41,816 bases of DNA from Thermomicrobiales bacterium (GCA_030446685.1 JAUJMV010000020.1:30843-72658); one strand, 5' to 3'; shown: positions 1-7,737, counted from the stretch's first letter. Notes: a model not told the origin generated them from the sequence alone. Program-made: numbers and translations.

Positions 1-57
1 GCGACGGGAGTGAATCGGCGGCGAGGGCTAGCACAGCACCAGGACGGATTCTCGGCT

Positions 58-142
58 GGTAGGGACGGGTTCAAACCCGCCGGGTTGCCCGTTTCCCCCC
101 TTGGCGCAAGACGACCGGGCGGGTTGCCAACCGGCCCCTACC
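58..142. repeat. Imperfect inverted repeat near window start
   Basis: The segment begins GGTAGGGACGGGTT (58-71) and ends with AACCGGCCCCTACC (129-142), whose reverse complement matches the start at 12 of 14 positions. An inner GGGTTCAAACCC palindrome lies just inside the left end. It looks like a small intergenic palindromic element. The inner motif resembles a tRNA T-loop, but no acceptor or anticodon stem surrounds it. Nothing else is seen between 1 and 237 apart from the 3' flank of the antitoxin gene. Confidence 0.4.
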
Positions 143-237
143 GCCAACCCGAACGGGCGCTCCGGGTCGGCGCTAGCGCAGAAAAGCCATCACCGCGCCG
201 CACCGGCGCCCGACGATCCGCTGCAATAGCACGGCCA

Positions 238-585
238 TCACCGGGGTTGGGGCAGCGGTGGGAGTGTGGCATTGCCGAGGACACGACCCGTCCCCTTCTC
301 CCGCACCGTCAGGTCGAGGCTGTACCCCAACGCGTCGAGGTAGCGCCGGAGGGTCGTGAGCTGCACATTGTCGCTGCCACGCTCCAGGCGGCTAACCGCC
401 TGCTGCCGCAGCCCGGCGCGCTCGGCGGCGCCGGCCTGGGTCAGCCCGGCCTCCTCCCTCGCTCGGTGCAGCAGGAAGGCCAAGTCGAGCGCCGCCTCGG
501 CCGCGGCTAGCTCCGCGCGCTCCTCCGTGCTGAAGGTGGCGATGTAACCGTCGATCTCGTTGTGGGTCGTGCGCTCCTCGCTCAC
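238..585 (-). CDS. XRE-family helix-turn-helix antitoxin (HigA-like)
   Basis: A 115-residue protein with a Cro/C1-type helix-turn-helix at about residues 36-95 (LTQAGAAERAGLRQQAVSRLERG), preceded by an acidic helical N-terminus and followed by a short tail. It starts at GTG (585), and that codon overlaps the TGA of the upstream gene in a GTGA tetranucleotide, so the two are translationally coupled. The expected role is a DNA-binding antitoxin that neutralises the upstream HigB-like toxin and represses the operon. Toxin-first order is typical of HigBA. Family assignment comes from the HTH and the operon layout; the cognate operator was not identified. Confidence 0.85.
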   Translation of the reverse strand: MSEERTTHNEIDGYIATFSTEERAELAAAEAALDLAFLLHRAREEAGLTQAGAAERAGLRQQAVSRLERGSDNVQLTTLRRYLDALGYSLDLTVREKGTGRVLGNATLPPLPQPR

Positions 586-950
586 GGGAATCGTGCCTCC
601 CAGTCCTGCTTATAGTCCCGCGCCCGCTGCAACTCGTCGGCGTCGACCTTTCGCCGCTTCTTGACGTAGCCATTGGTGACGACGATCTCCCGTCCGCGAC
701 GGAAGAAGAAGAACGCCCGCGCGATGTTGGCGTCACCGACCCGCAACTCGAAAATGCCACGTTCCCGATCAACCAGTTCCGTCAGCGGTGGACCATGCCG
801 CTCGCGCCGCTCGATCTTCTTCAGCCCGGCGACGAGCAACTTGTGCAGCACCGGATCACTCCCGCGCAAACCTTCCAGGAAGGTGAGAATTGGCCGCTCC
901 TGTCGCTCGTTGTCGAGAAAGTAGAATCGGACATCGAACTCCACCGGCAC
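582..950 (-). CDS. HigB/RelE-type toxin (Gp49-like)
   Basis: A protein of about 122 residues of the phage-derived Gp49-like/HigB family (RelE fold), which are usually ribosome-dependent mRNA interferases. Family features are the N-terminal FYFLDNERQERPILTFL segment, the central LKKIERRERHGPP, the ELRVGDANIARAFFFF strand pair and the C-terminal NGYVKKRRKVDADELQRA helix. The frame stays open to a GTG at 983. GTG 950 is preferred because AGGGGTGG lies just upstream and the fold begins with the next residues; GTG 956 and 944 are also possible. The stop overlaps the antitoxin start. The role is inferred from family and pairing. An orphan or decayed pair cannot be excluded, but both frames look intact. 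Confidence 0.8.
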   Translation of the reverse strand: MPVEFDVRFYFLDNERQERPILTFLEGLRGSDPVLHKLLVAGLKKIERRERHGPPLTELVDRERGIFELRVGDANIARAFFFFRRGREIVVTNGYVKKRRKVDADELQRARDYKQDWEARFP

Positions 951-1031
951 ACCCACCCCTGTCGAGCTTGGGGAGCATTGCACCCGGACGCACTATTATA
1001 GGCCGACCGGCGAGGCGCGCACCGGCTACAG

Positions 1032-1051
1032 TCCCCCCGCAGTCGGGGGCA
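1032..1051 (-). terminator. GC hairpin after the amidinotransferase gene
   Basis: A C-run and a G-run flank GCAGT (CCCCC, GCAGT, then CGGGGG within 1033-1050), 60 bases past the stop of the minus-strand gene ending at 1113 and before the toxin start. It can form a short strong hairpin. There is no U-tract, as is common in very GC-rich genomes. Confidence 0.4.
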
Positions 1052-1112
1052 ATCGGCGTTTCAGACTACCAGCCGCCCAAGTACCGGGCGTGTGACTCAC
1101 GCCGCCCACGCC

Positions 1113-2060
1113 CTACGGGTCCTCGCGGCGCAGGATGGCGGTCATGCAGTGGATGCCGCCGCCGCCCTTGATCAGCTCGGAGACGTCCACCTCGATGCAC
1201 TCGACGCCGGCCTGCTCGTAGCGCGCCCGCAGGCGGTCGCCGCCGCGCGGCATCACGATCTTGCCCGGCGCCAGCGCGACGAAGTTCAGCGGCAGGCACC
1301 CCTGCGCCTCCTCCTCGTCCTCCACCTCAATGAAGCTGAAGCCGTACTCGCGCAGCGTGCGCCAGAGGACGTAGGGCGTGCGGCGCGGCCAGATCGCCGC
1401 CAGGTTGCGGTCGAGGAAGTTGACCAGCCCGTCGAGGTGCATCGCGCCGTAGGGGAGCTGCACGCGCACGACCTCCTTCGTGCCGATCTCGCGCAGCATC
1501 CGCTCGACCTGGTCCCCGCCGGCCCGGTTGGTGCGCAGCCCCTCGGCCAGGAAGCAGAGATCCTTGTTGACCCAGGCGACATCCGCCCCCTCGAAGGTCC
1601 CGGCGCCGTGGACCGTCAGCAGGATCGGCACGCCAAGCCGGCCGAGCGCCTCGGTCACGTAGCGTTCCTCGCCGGCGCGCACGGTGGAGGCCGGGCGCGC
1701 GACGATCGCCCCCTGCGGGGTCATCAGCATCAGGTCGCGGCAGAAGTAGGCGTTCGGCTTGTCGAGCCGCCCCGTCTCCACCCGGTGGACGGCGACGCCG
1801 TGGGCCTCGTAGGTCCGGGCGAGCGCGTCGTGCTGGGCGCGGGCCAGCGCGGGGTCGAGGCCGGCGCGCATCTGCGCCGAGTCGTAGTCGTCGATCGCGT
1901 CGAGTTCCGGCCCCGGGCGCTTCAGCAGCACCGCGTGCAGCTTGCCGCACTCCGACGACGCGCCCCAGTCGCCCCAGGTGTCCAGGAAGTCGTTGCGCTC
2001 GGTCCCGCGCGGCGACCAGCGGCTGCCCCCATAGGCCGCGGTCAGTGTCGACAAGGCCAT
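1113..2060 (-). CDS. Amidinotransferase/arginine deiminase-family hydrolase (DDAH-like)
   Basis: A 315-residue protein of the pentein (guanidino-group-modifying) superfamily. Core motifs appear in family order: NAYFCRDLMLM (substrate/acid region), GTFEGADV (E and D that bind the guanidinium), PYGAMHLDGLVNFLD (catalytic His) and GGGGIHCMTAILRRE (catalytic Cys near the C-terminus). It probably hydrolyses arginine or a methylarginine, or transfers its amidino group. At 315 residues it is nearer DDAH/amidinotransferase than the roughly 400-residue ArcA. ATG 2060 has GGAGGGACCG directly before it. The much longer open frame upstream to 4271 is GC-driven. It is divergent from the secreted metallopeptidase, and the neighbours give no pathway, so the substrate remains open. 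Confidence 0.85.
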   Translation of the reverse strand: MALSTLTAAYGGSRWSPRGTERNDFLDTWGDWGASSECGKLHAVLLKRPGPELDAIDDYDSAQMRAGLDPALARAQHDALARTYEAHGVAVHRVETGRLDKPNAYFCRDLMLMTPQGAIVARPASTVRAGEERYVTEALGRLGVPILLTVHGAGTFEGADVAWVNKDLCFLAEGLRTNRAGGDQVERMLREIGTKEVVRVQLPYGAMHLDGLVNFLDRNLAAIWPRRTPYVLWRTLREYGFSFIEVEDEEEAQGCLPLNFVALAPGKIVMPRGGDRLRARYEQAGVECIEVDVSELIKGGGGIHCMTAILRREDP

Positions 2061-2234
2061 CGGTCCCTCCCTTCGTGCGTCCCGCCGCCCGGCGCGACCG
2101 GGGCCGCGCCCATTCGTTCTCTTACCGCACAGGGCATCGCTCGCGACGCCCCGATCCTGGCCGTCGCCTGAACTGGTAGGATACACCACCGCCACCGCCC
2201 CGGACAGCCGCCGGCGGTCGCGGGGCCGGGTGCA

Positions 2235-2262
2235 GCCGGCCCGGCCCGCCAGCCGGGCCGGC
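2235..2262. repeat. 11-bp GC inverted repeat in a divergent intergenic region
   Basis: The arms GCCGGCCCGGC (2235-2245) and GCCGGGCCGGC (2252-2262) are perfect reverse complements around a 6-base loop. They lie about 175 bp upstream of the amidinotransferase and 48 bp upstream of the metallopeptidase start. A second odd-centred palindrome, GTGTAGTACAC, lies at 2278-2288 next to the ribosome-binding site of the plus-strand gene. Either could be an operator or a leader hairpin. Confidence 0.4.
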
Positions 2263-2309
2263 GGTGAACACCCGCCGGTGTAGTACACAACGAGGGGATG
2301 AGGAGTTCC

Positions 2310-3884
2310 ATGCACCGCACCGCCCGTATCCTGTTCGCCGTGGTCGCCCTGCTGGCCGCCCTGGCGACGCACCCGCCCGCGCCGGTCGCCGCGGACGAGT
2401 TCCCGTCCCTGGTCGCCGCCGCGCCCGACCCGGTCATCACCAACTTCGGCAAGGTCTGGAGCCGCACCGACAGCGACCAGGTCCGCGGCGAGCGGACCTT
2501 CCTCTGGGGGCCGCAGCCGCTCCTGCCGGTGATCGACGAGCCGCTCGCGGGGGCGCCGGGCGGCCGGCGCGCGGTCCTCTACTGGGACAAGAGCCGGATG
2601 GAGGTCAACGACCCGGCGGCGGCGCAGGACCAGTGGTACGTCACCAACGGCCTGCTGGTCAGCGAGATGGTGTCGGGCCGCCAGCAGATCGGCACGAACC
2701 CCGACCTCTACGCCGAGCGCGCCCCCGCCGACATCCCCTTCGGTGACCTGGTCGACCCGACCGGCCCGACCTTCGCCTCGTTCCGGGGGCGGCTGGCCGA
2801 TCCGCCGCTGGCGGCGGGGGAGCCGGTCGCCCAGGCGCTCGACCGCGCCGGCGCGGTCAGCCCGACCGACGCCGGCGGCGTCGCCTGCGAGACCGTCGTC
2901 AACGAGACGCGGCACTGCATCGCGGCCCCCTTCTGGGCCTTCCTCACCAGCTCCGGCGCGGTCTACGACGAGGGGGCGGTCGGCAGCGGCGCGCTCTTCG
3001 ACCCGATCTTCTACGCCACCGGCCTGCCGATCAGCGAGGCCTACTGGATCACGGTCCAGGCGGGCGGTCAGCCGGCGCGCGTGCTGATCCAGCTCTTCGA
3101 GCGGCGCACGCTGACCTACAATCCCGCCAACAGCCCGGACGCGCGCGTCGAGATGGGCAACGTCGGGCTGCAGTACTACCACTGGCGCTACGACGCGCTG
3201 CGCCCGGACGAGGCGCCGACCGGCCTCGACCCGGCGATGCGCGCCGGCCTGAACCAGGTCTGGGAGGGCGGGCCGGCCTACCGCTACCTGATCGACAACC
3301 TGGCGGGCGGGCGCTTCCAGGCAATCTTCCAGGACCTCAGCGAGATCGGCGCCTACGGCGCGGCCTCGCAGGAGCACCGCGCCCTGCTGCTCGACAGCCG
3401 GCTCGCCGGGCAGGACCCGAAGAATCTCGGCGCGGTGCTCGCGCACGAGGCGCAGCACGCCTACGACTTCGCGGCGTTCGGGGGGGACCAGAGCGAGGAC
3501 GAGTGCTACGCGCTCGAAGTCCGCGGCTTCTTGGTCGGGGCGGCGATCTGGCAGGGCTGGTACGGGCCGAACGGCAAGCCGGAGCCGGCCAACGACTTCG
3601 AGCGCGCCCAGAACGGCCTGCTGGCGGCCGCCAGGGCGAACCCGGCGCGCTTCGTGCAGAGCATCTACAACGCCTACCGCGACCAGTGCGCCGGCCGCGG
3701 CGCGGGCGGCCCGGAGCGCCTGCTGACGCTCCAGGGGCTGCCGGCGGGCATCGAGAGGCAGTTGCCGGTGCAGCAGACCTTCGATGCGGTGCGGGTAACC
3801 GTCGCGACGGTCGGCGAACCGGCCCTGACCGCCGCCGGCTTCGACGCGGGCTGGCCCCACCCCTTCCCCTTCCCGAAGCACTAG
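2310..3884 (+). CDS. Secreted protein with HExxH zinc-peptidase motif
   Basis: A 524-residue exported protein. Residues 1-29 form a Sec signal peptide (ARILFAVVALLAALATH, then a small-residue cleavage region). A region at about 30-290 contains paired segments of the WYVTNGLLVSEMVSGRQQIG and DPIFYATGLPISEAYW type; I associate such domains with extracellular proteins of Thermomicrobia-like Chloroflexota, from memory. The C-terminal part carries HEAQH at residues 379-383 followed by ECYALEVRG about 20 residues on, which fits a HExxH...E zinc site. Proteolysis is plausible but not proven, and no propeptide is evident. ATG 2310 is chosen over ATG 2298 because AGGAG lies 4 bases upstream. It ends just before an unusual C11/G11 hairpin. 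Confidence 0.75.
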   Translation: MHRTARILFAVVALLAALATHPPAPVAADEFPSLVAAAPDPVITNFGKVWSRTDSDQVRGERTFLWGPQPLLPVIDEPLAGAPGGRRAVLYWDKSRMEVNDPAAAQDQWYVTNGLLVSEMVSGRQQIGTNPDLYAERAPADIPFGDLVDPTGPTFASFRGRLADPPLAAGEPVAQALDRAGAVSPTDAGGVACETVVNETRHCIAAPFWAFLTSSGAVYDEGAVGSGALFDPIFYATGLPISEAYWITVQAGGQPARVLIQLFERRTLTYNPANSPDARVEMGNVGLQYYHWRYDALRPDEAPTGLDPAMRAGLNQVWEGGPAYRYLIDNLAGGRFQAIFQDLSEIGAYGAASQEHRALLLDSRLAGQDPKNLGAVLAHEAQHAYDFAAFGGDQSEDECYALEVRGFLVGAAIWQGWYGPNGKPEPANDFERAQNGLLAAARANPARFVQSIYNAYRDQCAGRGAGGPERLLTLQGLPAGIERQLPVQQTFDAVRVTVATVGEPALTAAGFDAGWPHPFPFPKH

Positions 3885-3928
3885 CCCGCGCGCGGTCGGC
3901 GCCAAAGACGGTGGGCGGGGGCGGATTG

Positions 3929-3971
3929 CCCCCCCCCCCACACGGTGTCGGCCACCGCGCGGGGGGGGGGG
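3929..3971 (+). terminator. C11/G11 homopolymer hairpin downstream of the metallopeptidase
   Basis: A run of 11 C (3929-3939) and a run of 11 G (3961-3971) flank 21 bases that themselves contain CGGTG and CACCG as an inner stem. Together they can fold into one very stable stem-loop 45 bases after the stop of the metallopeptidase gene. The position suits termination or mRNA 3' protection. Runs of this length are also prone to slippage and sequencing error. Confidence 0.45.
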
Positions 3972-4171
3972 AGCCCGGGGCGCGGCCCCGCGTTCCCACC
4001 GCCACTCCCAAGCCGCAATCCTCACCACGGGATTCACCCAGACAGGGCCTACTACAATCTCCTCAGCCCTGCCAACACGCAACTGGCCAGCAGTCCATCC
4101 ACCAGGTAGGATAGGTGGTAATCGACCGCTACGAAGGGGGCGACGACCAGTAGTGCCAGAGGCAGGACGAC

Positions 4172-4528
4172 ATGCACCCTCTATGGCGGCTGGCGGGTGG
4201 GGCAGTGCTCGCCACCATCTTGGTGTACTTCGGCATTTTGCTGCTCCCGGACGCGGGTCCCCTGGCAGCATTCGTCATCACCGTCGCAATCGGCTTCCTC
4301 GGCGGCGCGGCGGCGCGGTCATGGTGGGCGGTCGCGCTCATGCCCGTCGCCGTGATGGTGGGGCGGGAGTTGTGGCCGGCCATCGCCTGCTCCCAGTGCC
4401 CCATCCATGACGAGGACACCATCACCGTCCGGTTCGTGCTCAACTTCCCGTTCTTCGGCGGTGCGGCGGCGCTCGGCGCGACAGCCGGCGCGCTGCTCAG
4501 CCGCCGCCGCACCACGAAGCCCGCTTAG
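4172..4528 (+). CDS. Small integral membrane protein, unknown function
   Basis: A 118-residue hydrophobic protein with about four predicted membrane segments: 8-26 (GAVLATILVYFGILLL), 30-48 (PLAAFVITVAIGFLGGAAA), 50-64 and 92-110 (FFGGAAALGATAGALL), ending in a basic RRRTTKPA tail. A polar loop between the third and fourth segments carries Cys-x-x-Cys (ACSQCP). ATG 4172 follows AGGACG at close spacing. It stands alone: the upstream gene ends 287 bases earlier behind a hairpin, and the next gene is over 200 bases away. I do not recognise the family. Codon use resembles its neighbours, so I consider it real. Confidence 0.6.
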   Translation: MHPLWRLAGGAVLATILVYFGILLLPDAGPLAAFVITVAIGFLGGAAARSWWAVALMPVAVMVGRELWPAIACSQCPIHDEDTITVRFVLNFPFFGGAAALGATAGALLSRRRTTKPA

Positions 4529-4588
4529 CGCGGGCTGGGGCGACCGTTACTCATTGCCTTTCCGAATAGATTTGTGCGCTGTATAGAT

Positions 4589-4616
4589 TCCAGTCCGCGA
4601 CGGCGGACTTCGTGGC
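4589..4616. repeat. Partial copy related to the 14.8-kb inverted-repeat element
   Basis: TTCCAGTCCGCGACGGCGGA and the following CTTCGTGGC closely resemble the right arm of the element at 14819-15011 (TTCCAGTCCACGTAGGTGGA, then CTTCGTGGC), differing mainly in the hairpin loop and one compensated stem pair. A palindromic GCCGG...CCGGC segment follows at about 4638-4652. It looks like a remnant or lone end of the same repeat family, in the gap 4529-4754, which holds no gene I can support. Confidence 0.45.
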
Positions 4617-4754
4617 GCCGGGGTGCCCGCGAGACGCCGGTTTCAACCGGCGGCCCTGCCCACTTGCTCCCATTCCCCACCTGCCACTTGCCCGCCGAGC
4701 CCGGCGGATGCCCCGCCCGGCGTGCTACTATTTCCCCTTGAGGAGGGGCGCGGT

Positions 4755-5515
4755 ATGGGCGTGGCGCTGCTGAAAGGGTTGGTGGGCGGCAACGCGGGCG
4801 TCAGCCTGGCGCTGGCGCTGCTGGTCGGCGGGGGCTCTGGCTGAACCGCCGCCGGCTGCCGCGGCCCTGGCGCGACCCCAACCGGGGCTGGCGGATCGCC
4901 GGCGTCGTCGCGCTGGGCTTGCAGGTCGCCGCCTTCCTCTGGGTCAGCCTCTTCGACTACTGGCGGCAACTGATGGGGCTGCTGCTGACCGACAACACCC
5001 GCGCCTACAGCGATCCCTACATGATCGCGCCGGTGCTGGCCGATCACAGCGTCGCCGGCCCGGTGCGCGCGGTCTCGCTGCTCCTGCTGGCGGCGGCGGC
5101 GGTCGGGCTCGCCCTCCTCTTCCACCGCCACCTCGGCGGTCCCTTCATCCCCTTCACCCTGCTGATCATCGGCGCGGTGGTCTACGCGATCCTCGGGGAC
5201 GCGCGCTGGCGGATGGACGTCTGGGCCGCGAACGGCTTCGCGCAGGTCGGCATGGGCACGACCAACGACTTGCTGGTCGATATCGCCTTCTTCCTGCCGC
5301 TGCTCGGCTTCGTGGCCGCGCTCGCCCTGCTGCAGTATCTGACCTTCGCCTCGCTCGTCGCCCTGCCGATCGTCCTGATCGCCGGCTTCCTCGAGGCGCG
5401 GCTGGCCCGCCCGACGCCCACGGACCGCCAGTTCTCCGACGCGCTGCGCCGCCACGCCGCCGCCGCGCGCAGCGACCGCCAGAGCCGCGAAGGCCCCGCC
5501 GACCGGGAGGCATAG
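4755..5515 (+). pseudogene. Membrane protein with a frameshift at a G run
   Basis: ATG 4755 has an ideal ribosome-binding site (AGGAGGGG, 6-base spacer) but its frame stops at 4842-4844 after 29 residues (MGVALLKGLVGGNAGVSLAL...). The frame displaced by one base continues without interruption to 5515. If one G were added to the G5 run at 4830-4834, the product would be about 253 residues: an N-terminal hydrophobic segment, a basic loop (NRRRLPRPWRDPNRGWR), then about five more membrane helices and a basic C-terminal tail. I do not recognise the family. The second frame has no good start of its own (only TTG 4919 without a ribosome-binding site), so a single gene is likely. The cause may be sequencing error, true mutation or programmed -1 frameshifting; the first is simplest given similar lesions nearby. 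Confidence 0.6.
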
Positions 5516-5738
5516 CCGGCCCCCCACCGCCGGGAACGCGCCGTGGCGGGCTGGCGGGCCCGACGGGGAGCCGGGGCGCGCTCCTCAATCCTCCCCCCGA
5601 CCTTGCCCCACCCGCGACCGCCGCCCCGCGCGGCACGGCGCACGGAACTACCGGCGCCGGGCGCGCGGTGGTATGCTCCCCGCGCCGGCCAGGCGGGCGG
5701 ATCGGGTGGCGGACAGGGAGGCCGCAGGGGGAGGACCG

Positions 5739-6106
5739 ATGGCCGAGGTGACGCTGTACACCCACCCGACCTGAACGAGCTGCAAGAAGGCGCAAGAGGT
5801 TCTTGGCAGCTGCAGGAGGGCGTCTCGTTCACCCGGCGCGACTACTTCAGGGATCGTTTCACCGTCGACGAGTTGCGCGAGTTGCTGTCCCGGCACGGCC
5901 TGCGCCCGCGGGAGATCCTCTCGCGCCGCAGCCGCGCCTACAAGGAATTGATCGGCGACCGCGAGGCGGGGCTGACCGACGGCGAGTTGCTCGCCCTCCT
6001 GGTGGCGGAGCCGACGCTGCTGCGCCGGCCGCTGGTCGCGGCGGGCGGGCGGGCGGTCGTCGGCTTCGATCGCGAGGCGATCCGCGCGCTGGCGGCCGGA
6101 CCCTAG
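5739..6106 (+). CDS. Spx/ArsC-like thioredoxin-fold protein with in-frame TGA (possible selenocysteine) and frameshift
   Basis: ATG 5739 (GGGGGAGGACCG upstream) encodes MAEVTLYTHPT, TGA, TSCKKAQEVL. This matches the start of the Spx/ArsC family, in which the TGA position is the first Cys of the CxxC redox site. The rest of the fold (VSFTRRDYFRDRFTVDELRE..., LLRRPLV, VGFDREAIRAL) follows to 6106 in a frame displaced by one base; the switch lies at about 5803-5821. The LLRRP motif and total length of about 122 residues fit the family. TGA (5772-5774) could encode Sec, giving a UxxC site, because a strong stem-loop follows at 5778-5811. Otherwise this is a pseudogene, or sequence error changed TGC to TGA. 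Deleting one G at 5805-5806 and one at 5818-5820 would restore VLAAAGGVSF; adding one base would also restore the frame. Known: the family includes arsenate reductases and Spx regulators. Inference: Sec use. Confidence 0.55.
5778..5811 (+). promoter_or_regulatory. Stem-loop directly after the in-frame UGA (SECIS candidate)
   Basis: The arm AGCTGCAAGAA (5778-5788) pairs with TTCTTGGCAGCT (5800-5811) in 11 base pairs with one bulged G, around an 11-base loop beginning GG. It begins three bases after the UGA codon. An alternative fold keeps the AGCTGC/GCAGCT lower helix and forms CAAGA-GGU-UCUUG on top, with a GGU apical loop 23 bases from the UGA. Bacterial SECIS elements sit within the coding sequence immediately 3' of UGA, typically with G in the apical loop. 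Known facts and inference are kept apart: no SelB binding is shown. Confidence 0.45.
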
Positions 6107-6112
6107 GCGGCC

Positions 6113-7378
6113 CTACCGCCCGCCGGCCCACCAGGTCGTCTCGTAGGCCCGGCGCGCGTCCTCGATCCGGTAGCCGCAGGTGACGGCATAGGCGTCGAGG
6201 TGCGGGTCGGTCTCCTCGCGGAATGCCTGGTAGGCGTCGAGCGGCGACCGGGCGGACCAGTCGAGCGCCGGGTCGCTCAACCCATGCAGGTCGCGGCCGG
6301 CGGGGCGCGTAGCGCCCTGCGGCAGCGCGTCCGGGCCGTCGTGTCCGCCGCCATCGGTGTCGATCAGCGCCGGGACCGGCTCCCGCGCCAGGGAGCGCGC
6401 GGAGAGGAGCCCGATCCGCTCCAGCTCGCCGCAGAGCCGGGCGTAGTCGTCGGCGATGCGCCGGGCGTTGCCCCTCTCGTCGGGTTCCTCGATGTCGATG
6501 ATGTGCAGCGACGCGCTCAGGCGGCGCAGGCTGTAGTGGAGCGACTGCTCCAGCAGGAGGAGCTGCGGGTTGTAGACGATGTCGCGGTGGCGGTCGGGCG
6601 AGAGGCCGTAGCGCAGCAGCCCGACCAGGCTCTGCACCGTCACCAGGATGCGCAGGAAGCTGTGCTGCACCCGGCGGGCGTGGGCGTAGTAGAGGACGGG
6701 GTGCGTCTCGTGCGCCTCGGTAATCGTCAGCAATTGCTGGCTCAGCTCGCGCAGGCGCTCCGACAGGTCGGCGCTCCACTCGCCGTGGTTCTGCCCCAGG
6801 TAGCGGCGCACCATCGGCAGCGCTCCGGCCTCCCCGGCCACCTCCGCGTCGAGCGCGATCGCGGCGGCGCGCTTGCTGGAGAGGGCGGGATAGACGCTCA
6901 GCAGGTAGGCAACGCTGAGGGAGACCGCCACGAAGCCGGCCGCCGACTCCAGGACGGCGAGCAGGCGGAAGGGGCCACTGGTCGGCTGCAGATCGCTGAG
7001 CCCGACGGTTGTTAGCATCACCCCGCTGAAGTAGAGCGCGTTGATCGAGGCGGAACCGGAGGCCGCGTCCTCGCCGAAGTGCGCCGGGTCGGCGATCCAG
7101 GGGTAGTAGATGAGGGCGAAGCCGAGCAGCGAGAGCAGCAACCAGAGCCCGATGAGGCCGGCGACCATCAGCGGCATGCCCCAGCTCAGCCAGCCGTGGC
7201 AGCGCGTCCGATCCGGCATCAGCCGCTCGCCGAGGCGGAAGAGGCGCCAGGTCGCGCGGTGGAAGCGGTTGCTGAGCGGGCTTTCGAGTTGCGGGTGGAA
7301 GACCGTCGCGATGATGTCGTACTGGACGAGCAGGGCTAGTGCCGCCCCGAGCAGCACACATCCGATGGCGAGTAGCAT
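6113..7378 (-). CDS. Ion-channel-like membrane protein with variant selectivity filter
   Basis: A 421-residue protein. A hydrophobic helix at 1-19, a second at about 68-93 (LMVAGLIGLWLLLSLLGFALIYY), a pore-loop with the filter-like TTVGLSD at 123-129 and a third helix at about 136-164 form a two-helix potassium-channel-like pore module plus an extra N-terminal helix. Canonical K+ channels carry TVGYG; GLS here suggests altered or lost selectivity. The remaining 250 residues are soluble and mostly helical, with no Rossmann RCK motif that I can see. ATG 7378 follows a weak GGGG; TTG 7384 is possible. It converges tail to tail with the Spx-like gene, with only 6 bases between the stops. Function beyond 'channel-like' is inference. 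Confidence 0.7.
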   Translation of the reverse strand: MLLAIGCVLLGAALALLVQYDIIATVFHPQLESPLSNRFHRATWRLFRLGERLMPDRTRCHGWLSWGMPLMVAGLIGLWLLLSLLGFALIYYPWIADPAHFGEDAASGSASINALYFSGVMLTTVGLSDLQPTSGPFRLLAVLESAAGFVAVSLSVAYLLSVYPALSSKRAAAIALDAEVAGEAGALPMVRRYLGQNHGEWSADLSERLRELSQQLLTITEAHETHPVLYYAHARRVQHSFLRILVTVQSLVGLLRYGLSPDRHRDIVYNPQLLLLEQSLHYSLRRLSASLHIIDIEEPDERGNARRIADDYARLCGELERIGLLSARSLAREPVPALIDTDGGGHDGPDALPQGATRPAGRDLHGLSDPALDWSARSPLDAYQAFREETDPHLDAYAVTCGYRIEDARRAYETTWWAGGR

Positions 7379-7737
7379 CAACAATGCCCCTATAATGTTG
7401 TTACAGCCGACGCCCGCGAAGGCGGGACGGGCGCACGTCGTGTCGGGGCGCGCGACCGAGCGCCCGGTTTCCGTATCTCAAGCCTTGCGGCAAGGAGAGT
7501 GGGCGTTCAGTGGGACGCCCCTACGCGGTGTCGGCGCCGCCGATGGTGGCGACACCACGACGATCGGGTTCGCGAGGCGGCCCTAAGCCACCGCGCGCCC
7601 GGCGTCGCGCGCGTGCTGTTGAGCGCAAGGTTTGTGCCAGACGGCCACACTTGCGAGTTCTGCCCCCTTACGGGGGCGGCAACGGGATCGCGCCGCGCGG
7701 AGCGGCGGCGCTGGAGGCGGGCCGACCCACCCCCAGG
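7379..7737. other. 359-bp region without a supported gene
   Basis: Open frames here are compositional shadows without ribosome-binding sites or recognisable residues. A lone TATAAT (7391-7396, plus strand) has no suitable -35 and no plus-strand gene after it. Its complement lies just upstream of the channel-like gene and may contribute an AT-rich start region for that gene. No convincing terminator or repeat was found. Confidence 0.5.

Noticed and set aside
67..78. GGTTCAAACCC resembling a tRNA T-arm
   Set aside because: It lies within an inverted repeat. No acceptor, D or anticodon stem can be placed around it.
1113..4271. Very long minus-strand open frame of over 1000 codons
   Set aside because: Only the last 315 codons (from ATG 2060) show a conserved protein. 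The upstream part lies antisense to the secreted metallopeptidase and is Arg/Ala/Gly/Pro-rich, as expected for GC-rich antisense frames.
4842..4844. TGA ending the 29-codon frame considered as a second selenocysteine codon
   Set aside because: Reading through gives no recognisable protein, while the -1 frame gives a clear membrane protein. A frameshift explains it better.
7391..7396. TATAAT considered as a plus-strand promoter
   Set aside because: No -35 hexamer at proper spacing, and no plus-strand gene for over 3 kb downstream.
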